DNA from: Tubulanus polymorphus
Lineage: Eukaryota; Nemertea; Palaeonemertea; Tubulaniformes; Tubulanidae
DNA: 39,000 nucleotides
Reading direction: 5' to 3'
Assembly: GCF_964204645.1 (NCBI RefSeq)
Contig: NC_134034.1
Span: forward strand, 12,240,462 to 12,279,461
Below the pieces are notes generated by a model. It saw only the letters and a list, made by a program, of their open reading frames with translations, searched no databases and was not told where the DNA came from. Of the stretch, positions 33,051 through 39,000 are shown in pieces; positions within the stretch are counted from its first letter, which is position 1, and each line of letters starts with the position of its first letter. The position numbers and the translations under genes are program-made.

Positions 33051-33165
33051 CGCCATCAGAGCTCAGTGGTCTAGTATGGTTAGTGCGCTGGCCTGCCAAG
33101 CCGTCAGGTTCGAGGTAATTGGGTTTGCAGCTCAATAAAGATCGCTTAAAAAAAATATTTTTTGT
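33051..33165 (+). mobile_element. tRNA-derived SINE, tRNA-Gly-like head
   Basis: AGCTCAGTGGTCTAGTATGG followed by TTAGTGCGCTGG gives a D-arm and box A. CTGCCAA is a 7-base anticodon loop with anticodon GCC in a short stem, and GGTTCGAGGTA (33107-33117) is a decayed box B. The head is followed by a short body with AATAAA and an A-rich end. This order is typical of a SINE. The damaged T-arm argues against a working tRNA gene. Confidence 0.7.
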
Positions 33166-33967
33166 CTTTTATCTGTCTCGCCCAGTTGGTTGAAAATATA
33201 TTCCCACGTCGCTACGAAATTTCAAATTTCCAGGCTATGTACGGCGTAAAAATGCCACAGTGAACCACCAGCGCCCGCGAACTCTTCACGCGCAGTCTCC
33301 GCGCGAGATAAAATCAGACGGCGGCGTCGATTCTCGATTAAAACGATTACAGGCGAAATGACGATTTCTCCTCGTCGCTTGAGCCGCAATTAAACAAATA
33401 AAAACACACAACAACCAGACGTGGTCGAGGTAATCATATACATATATAGATCACACGGCTTCTGCACTGACAATCACTGACAATCACTGACAATCATATT
33501 GATGTGATAGTGAGAGTTCGACTGAGCAATGTGTCCTTTGTTTTCAATTTACAAAATCTCGCTTTTGAATTCTGACATTTGTACAAAGTGAGCTTTCATG
33601 ATTTTAATGATTTATTTTCTTGTTAAAACATTATAAACATAAGTTCTTTGGATACATTTTCATAAATAATAGGTACGAGGTATCTATTCTCCACACGTTT
33701 GGCTTTGCTATTGCTTATCCATTCATCTTACACTTAAGAATTCGCACACCATGCATCAGTTAAATGCACTAACCACTTGTACTAGAATGAACAGCCGCCT
33801 ATATTAAACAGTTAAATCCCTTTAGCCACATTTCGATTATTGGCGATGCAATTACCGAATATTGTAAACTTATTGTCTAAATCCCGATCGTATAATACGT
33901 ATATACTTTTGAACAACCTCCGATTCAGGCTATGCTGTAGCCTTTCTGGGCGCCGGAAAAAAACGTA
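33166..33967. other. unique stretch with one 10-bp triplicate
   Basis: ACTGACAATC occurs three times in tandem at 33466-33495. The rest is AT-rich sequence with no recognised gene. Confidence 0.5.
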
Positions 33968-34162
33968 GGATTCGAACCCTCGCAAGCAATTTTAATCTTC
34001 AACACCAAAAAAAACTTAGGATTCGAACCCTTTGCGAGGTCCACTTCTCTTGGACGCTGTATACAGTCAACCCAACCATTTATCTTGGACACCAAAAACT
34101 TAGGGTTCGAACCCTCGCAAAGCCCATTTCTCTTGGACGCTATATACAGTGAACTACTATTG
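33968..34162 (-). repeat. tRNA-like repeat, 2 full units and a partial
   Basis: GGATTCGAACCC or GGGTTCGAACCC occurs at about 33968, 34019 and 34103. The last two head an 84-bp direct repeat that continues as CACTTCTCTTGGACGCTGTA or a variant and ATACAGT. On the minus strand, GTCCAAGAGAAGTGGAC forms a 5-bp stem with a 7-base loop followed by a box B, the spacing of an anticodon arm and T-arm, but the loop lacks the expected U33. Probably tRNA-derived. Confidence 0.6.
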
Positions 34163-34500
34163 CCGTGATGTGCGGTGAGTCCCGCACCTTCCTTTCTTCT
34201 ACATGAAATTTCTTTCTGCAGTCGCATTTATTTTCCGTTGTTCCCAATTAGTCACTCTCCCTCATTGCACTCCTCATTGCACTGGCAGTCGATCGTAATT
34301 CAATGAAAAACGCATCAGCGCCGACCGGCAATTACCGAACTATCAACAAACAACAGTAGATTCAATTTACCCCCAGCGCAAGCAGATTCAACAAGAGAAA
34401 GAAAAACAAATTTCTCCGGTGTTTGAACCATTCACAAGAGACCTTTATAAACTATACAAAAATCACGATTCATTATAGACTCGATCAAAGGTGGAAAATC
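34163..34500. other. unique stretch, no gene seen
   Basis: No recognised feature before the largest 39-bp array. Confidence 0.4.
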
Positions 34501-35335
34501 GGAATCTGTAGAATCGGATTCCAGTGTAAAATGAAGCCGCCATGAAACTGTGGAACTGGATTCAGAGTGAAATTAGGCCAATACAATTGTGGAACTGGAT
34601 CCACAGTCAAATTAAACCCACACAACTGTGGAACTGGGTTCAGAGTCAAATTAAACCACACAACCGTGGAACTGGGTTCAGAGTCAAATTAAACCCACAC
34701 AACTGTGGAACTGGGTTCAGAGTCAAATTAAACCCACACAACTGTGGAACTGGGTTCTGAGTCAAATTAAACCCACACAACTGTGGAACTGTGTTCAGAG
34801 TCAAATTAAACCCACACAACTGTGGAACTGGGTTCAGAGTCAAATTAAACCCACACAACTGTGGAACTGGGTTCAGAGTCAAATTAAACCCACACAACTG
34901 TGGAACTGGGTTCAGAGTCAAATTAAACCCACACAACTGTAGAATCTGACCCAGAGTCAAATTAAACCCATATACAAGTGTGGTCCAGAGTCATATCAAA
35001 CCTATACAACTGTGGAACTGGATCTAGAGTCAAATTAAACCGTCACAACTGTGGAACCGGCTTCAGGGTCAAATTAAACTCACACAACTGTGGAACTGGG
35101 TTCAGAGTCAAATTAAACCCACACAACTGTGGAACTGGGTTCAGAGTCAAATTAAACCCACACAACTGTAGAATCTGACCCAGAGTCAAATTAAACCCAT
35201 ATACAAGTGTGGTCCAGAGTCATATCAAACCTATACAACTGTGGAACTGGATCTAGAGTCAAATTAAACCGTCACAACTGTGGAACCGGCTTCAGGATCA
35301 AATTAAACTCACACAACTGTGGAACTGGATAAAGA
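34501..35335 (+). repeat. 39-bp satellite family, locus F (largest), with 229-bp higher-order repeat
   Basis: About 21 units of ACAACTGTGGAACTGGGTTC then AGAGTCAAATTAAACCCAC. Central units (34620-34930) are nearly identical. A block that starts CACAACTGTAGAATCTGACC at 34932 is repeated at 35161, giving a 229-bp higher-order repeat of six units, one of them shortened. The CCAGTTCCACAG palindromic tendency with CTGGATCCAG is visible in many units. ORFs on both strands are readings of the 13-codon period. Confidence 0.97.
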
Positions 35336-35739
35336 GGTAATCTTAAAATTTAAGAGGTGGAACTGAGTTAAAAAATCAAAGAAAGAAAATATACATAAAA
35401 AGCAATCAGAATGGAGGAGTAATTTGGTGAAAATTGATTTACAGAATCAAACATCTGTGAGATTGATGGTTGATGTGCATGCGTGTCAGAAGTAATGAGT
35501 CGGTGGTATACTGTTTGAGGGTCTGGTGTAGGGTTTAGGTACCTACTCGGTATTTCCGCTGTACGCGACACAGTCGAATTGGTTCGTGACCACATTTACA
35601 GAACAATCGTTCCCAAAGAGATTGAGTTTTATTGATTGATTGGCCGGCTCGTCGCCCACTTGAGAGGAGGGGGGATTCAGGATGGAGCCGGATAGCGAGT
35701 GTGAGTGGAAGGAAGTTATAAGTTGAGGGTATTTGGGCA
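35336..35739. other. flank of the large array, no gene seen
   Basis: A last degraded core (AGGTGGAACTGAGTTAAAAA) lies near 35354-35373. The remainder has no recognised gene. Confidence 0.4.
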
Positions 35740-36352
35740 AACGAGGTAAAGGGAAGGAGAGGTAGTCATGAGAGGGAGATTGAGAGATGGAGCGGGGTGG
35801 GGGGGGGGGGTAGGTGAGGGAGTGAGAGGAGGTAAATGGTATGAAAAATGAGAGATGAGAGATAAGCGGAAGAGAGATTGATAGATTGATGGATCTGGAT
35901 GTCAGAGAGGATGGGAGGGTAGGGAGGTTAGGGGAGGTAAAGAGGAGGGAGTATGAGGTGAAAATTGGAGGTTAGAGGGGTAAAAAGGAGGAGTGCGAGA
36001 AGGTGAGATGAGAGGTCAGGGAGGTTGGGGGAGTTAACGAGGAAGGAGTGTGAAAAGGTGAAATGAGAGGTCAGATCAGAGGTTAAGGGAGGTAACGAGG
36101 AGGGAGTGTGAGGTGAAATGAGAGGTCATATTACAGGTCAGGGGGTCAAGGAGGTTAGGGGAGGTAACGAAGAGGGAGTGCGTGAGGGTGAGATGAGAGG
36201 TCAGGGAGGTTAGGGGAGGTAACGAGGAGGGAGTGTGAGAAGGTCAGATAAGAGGTCAGGGAGGTTAGGGGAGGTAACGAGGAGGGAGTGTGAGAAGGTC
36301 AGATGAGAGGTCAGAGAGGTTAAGAGAGGTAACGAGGAGGTAGCGCGAGAAG
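35740..36352. repeat. 55-bp purine-rich tandem repeat, degenerate at left
   Basis: Clear 55-bp units start at 36197, 36252 and 36307 with GAGGTCAGGGAGGTTAGGGG or a close variant, then AGGTAACGAGGAGGGAGTGT. Leftward the repeat becomes irregular, and a run of about 12 G lies near 35798-35810. The plus strand is almost all A, G and T. Confidence 0.9.
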
Positions 36353-36512
36353 GTGAATTGGGATTGCAAGAAACACAACAGTGTTGTTATCATCGATGAA
36401 GTTAAGTTCGTTATGATATTCATATTATGAACACGTCTGTTGCGGAGGATGTGTAGGATGAAAACGATGATGAAGATGACTAAAAGTATAGATGTTATTA
36501 TCGCTAATTGAC

Positions 36513-36533
36513 CGCAGCAGCAGCAGCAGCAGC
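36513..36533. repeat. (CAG)7 microsatellite
   Basis: Seven perfect CAG units. A similar run lies at 23120-23140. Confidence 0.9.
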
Positions 36534-36819
36534 ATCTTCACCTCCTGTCCCTCTATCTCTCGTGTCTCGTGTACATACCAAACCATCCGGCCAATAATGA
36601 GCAATGGATATTTATCGATAACTAAGACGGAAATCATGATAGTCGTTACTTAGACCTCACCCATAAATAACCATGATTATATTATCTTTTATTATCATTA
36701 TTATGATTATTATTATCATTCCATCCAAGGTCGGGAATTTGCAGCGGGGATAATCGTTGATGAGGATCATCATCAAAAATTCATAAAGACTATAAGATTT
36801 TTGCCATTATTCATATCCA

Positions 36820-36921
36820 GGGTCCGGTATGATAGACTGGTATTATCTTTAACCCGGGGGTTAACTCAATTGAAAATTAATTAAGTTATCCCCGGGTTAC
36901 CGATCTATAAAACTGACCCCA
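36820..36921. mobile_element. about 100-bp imperfect palindrome, MITE-like
   Basis: Inner arms TAACCCGGGGGTTAACT and AGTTATCCCCGGGTTA are matched with one indel (36850-36899). Outer parts, GGTCCGGTATGATAGACTGG and the inverse of ATCTATAAAACTGACCCC, also pair with several mismatches. The element lies about 20 bp from the tail of a retroelement copy. Confidence 0.7.
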
Positions 36922-36943
36922 GCATCTCAACGCTCATCAAAGA

Positions 36944-37206
36944 ATATTACGATTACGATTACGATTACGATTACGATTACGATTTATTTACACTCCAACC
37001 ATTTCCATGGTATATGGAGGAAAACTATTACACATGTATATACAAATATTTACAAAACAACACTGAAGTGATTAAAATTTAGAGAATGAAAACGTAACGA
37101 AATATATATATACATACATCAACTATTTACAATACTATATATACTATTGGAGGGATCTATATACATCTAAGCCGGTCTTAATGAATTTAGCTTAGTTGAC
37201 CGTTGG
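36944..37206 (-). mobile_element. 5'-truncated retroelement 3' end with (TCGTAA)n tail, copy 2
   Basis: Minus-strand copy of the segment at 17304-17546, with a longer tail of about six ATTACG units at 36945-36982. Over about 220 bp the two copies differ at only a few positions. Similarity stops at the plus-strand CGTTGG near 37206. The shared end TGLDVYRSLQ-stop is preserved, but an in-frame stop precedes it here. Confidence 0.75.
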
Positions 37207-37362
37207 GTATTAGAAAGGGATCTGGGGCGACACCACTGAGGTCGACGTCGGACACCGGAACTATTTCGTATACTGGAACCTAAGATGTCGTATCTCCTGG
37301 CAAAGTATAAACAGTAAAAACTCGTCGTTGTAATTGAGGCGATTATCATGTTGTTGACGAAT

Positions 37363-37735
37363 CATCCAAATGGCGATTCCTACTTAGAAAATTGAATCGG
37401 AAATTTAAATCGGGGTTCAAAATTAGAGACGCCACTACTTCCAGTAATGCAAAGACTTAGATTTGGTAAATTGAATTAGAAGTACAAATTGAGACTCAAA
37501 GATTCAGTTATGCGATTCTGATGACAATTTGTTAGCGAGTTCAACTGTAGATAAATTTCATTTTTCCATGCGAAGGACTTTTGTTCAATATCTCTGAATA
37601 GATTATAAGGGTTTACGGTAGATACAATATTGTACAAATGACGAATTAGACTTTATTAAACTGAATTGAAAATAAAAACGCTAATTGGGACTCACAAACA
37701 GTGGTGACTTCAAAAATCTGACGACTTAAAAAACG
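37363..37735 (+). repeat. diverged repeat related to 7.14-7.23 kb
   Basis: ATCCAAATGGCGATTCCTAC and then AAATTGAATCGGAAATTTAA match 7139-7230. Weaker internal copies start near 37460 (TTAGATTTGGTAAATTGAAT) and 37640 (ACGAATTAGACTTTATTAAA), so the segment seems to be an old tandem array. Confidence 0.45.
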
Positions 37736-38208
37736 GAGACGTTTCATTCAACCCGGTGACATTCGGAGCGTGGTCGTTCTTTTTTCTTCCTTCAAATTGC
37801 AATAAAAAATGCGTGACGAAGGAGCACAAAGATATATAATGAAGACGACGATGATAGTCGATACACTTGTCAAACATATCTAGTCAATATCTCTAGCCCC
37901 GGGATTCCGCGTAGCTCGTGTGAAGACACGTCTCTACGTGGTCTACTGGGCTATTATCATTTGGCCAGTGTTTTTTTGTGTTGATACACACTGAATGTGT
38001 ACAATCGTTATATTGAATATTCTTACGTCAGACAACGTGTTTAACAAGACGCAATATCGAACATATACATCAGACGGGAAAAAAAAAACGATGGATATTC
38101 GTATATGTTACGGGGTTTTTATCAAGACACCTTCGTATTCACGGGAAGATAGATCGTAATGATAGAACGCTACTCGTCGCGACCTCCACTGAGATCCACA
38201 CGTTCCCC

Positions 38209-38454
38209 GGGCCAAATTGGCACGGATCAGGCTCGGGCAAAATTTGGCCCGTGCCTAATTAGAGAGTGCGCTCATACGCAAACCACTCACTCGATACTAA
38301 ACAATGCTCAAACAAAGCGATTTCCGGTGCCAGTTGCAAACAAAGCGAAGTGGATCATTTCCGGTGCCAGTTGCAATTCAAACGCAATCATTTGTCTGGT
38401 GCTGAAATTTGTCTCGACCTGTTCCGACGTTTTTGGTCGGGCCAAATTTGGCCC
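38209..38454. repeat. GGGCCAAATT inverted repeats and 19-bp direct repeat
   Basis: GGGCCAAATT (38209-38218) pairs perfectly with AATTTGGCCC (38241-38250), and GGGCCAAATTTGGCCC is a perfect 16-bp palindrome at 38439-38454. Between them TTTCCGGTGCCAGTTGCAA occurs twice, at 38321-38339 and 38358-38376. This could be a small DNA-transposon end region. Confidence 0.65.
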
Positions 38455-38539
38455 GGGCCAAACAGGCTCGAGCCGATTTGGCACCCGTGTGAACAGTTGT
38501 TCCGGGGCAAATTCCGGGCAAAACGCTCGTGTGACCGCG

Positions 38540-38941
38540 GCTCTAAATTCGGGTGAAGATCGTGATAGGTGTGAGCGCTCCTCACCGCGCAGAGCGACAA
38601 TCACTGATATCCACGTACTCGGCGGGAACCCTCAATTCGGGTTAAGATCCTCCGCGGGAACCCTCAATTCGGGTCGGGTGGGGATCGTGGGAGCGCTCCT
38701 CACCGCGCATAGCGACCATCACTGAGATCCACGTACTCGGCGGGAACCCTCACTCAATTCGGGTCGAGTGAAGATCAATTCAATTCAATTCGGGTTAAGA
38801 TCCTCCGCGGGAACCCTCAATTCGGGTCGGGTGAGGATCGTGGGAGCGCTCCTCACCGCGCATAGCGACCATCACTGAGATCCACGTACTCGGCGGGAAC
38901 CCTCACTCAATTCGGGTCGGGTGAAGATTGTGATAGTAGAG
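38540..38941. repeat. GC-rich tandem repeat, 117-153 bp spacing
   Basis: GAGCGCTCCTCACCGCGC occurs at 38574, 38691 and 38844, each followed by ATCACTGATATCCACGTACT or ATCACTGAGATCCACGTACT and GGCGGGAACCCTCA. Sub-blocks GGGAACCCTCAATTCGGGT are themselves repeated, which accounts for the unequal spacing. The 188-residue ORF 38159-38725 lies mostly in this and the previous repeat. Confidence 0.88.
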
Positions 38942-39000
38942 AGCGCTAAGTAACGTGACGACCTTACCTATCACGTTAAGCGAAATTCGACTGATAAAAC

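Noticed and set aside
36181-36352. Telomere-like GGTTAGGGGAGG repeats
   Set aside because: They are part of a 55-bp purine-rich unit and not a (TTAGGG)n array.
38159-38725. ORF of 188 codons, plus strand
   Set aside because: It runs through the GGGCCAAATT and GAGCGCTCC repeats, other frames and the opposite strand are also open, and no domain is visible.

Overview
This looks like non-coding DNA from an animal nuclear genome, most likely an invertebrate. I base that on the absence of long or closely packed ORFs, abundant microsatellites, several families of minisatellites, tRNA-derived short interspersed repeats, palindromic MITE-like elements and truncated retroelement 3' ends. CpG is common throughout, unlike vertebrate DNA. 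A marine lophotrochozoan would fit the (ATT)n and GCGCTATATAA retroelement signature, but this is only a guess; I recognise no gene that fixes the taxon. I found no ORF that I can defend as a protein-coding gene. Nearly all the longer ORFs are readings of tandem repeats whose period is a multiple of three. The window is best read as intergenic sequence or the interior of a large intron; exons shorter than about 60 codons could be missed.

Layout. 1-5.2 kb: a 40-bp array cut by the window edge, a (ATT)n tract joined to a retroelement-like 3' end, a 52-bp array, and a regular 32-bp array of about 13 units. 5.2-13.2 kb: mostly unique AT-rich sequence with three CAG-type arrays (7.1, 7.3 and 8.3-8.6 kb), tRNA-like box B repeats (10.7-10.9 kb), a 39-bp satellite array in minus orientation (11.3-11.8 kb) and an inverted pair of a dispersed repeat (12.6/13.2 kb). 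13.2-23 kb: a 50-53-bp array, a 96-bp array, a truncated retroelement 3' end (17.3 kb), a triplicated module with an octamer and CCAAT boxes (17.7-18.1 kb), a TCTCGCGAGA hairpin (18.5 kb) and another 39-bp array (20.4 kb). 23-29 kb: GA tracts, a probable foldback element (23.9-24.9 kb) and 39-bp arrays at 26.1 and 27.2 kb. 29-39 kb: tandem tRNA-like units (30.5 and 34.0 kb), a tRNA-derived SINE (33.1 kb), two large palindromes (32.5 and 36.8 kb), the largest 39-bp array (34.5-35.3 kb), a 55-bp purine-rich array (36 kb), a second retroelement 3' end in minus orientation (36.9-37.2 kb) and a GC-rich repeat cluster at the right edge.

The dominant signal is the 39-bp satellite family. It occurs at seven loci and as solo units, in both orientations, with local inverted junctions at or near some ends. 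That pattern suggests it spreads as part of a mobile element rather than as a simple satellite. No functional pathway or gene cooperation can be inferred from this window. Counts and periods were read by eye.
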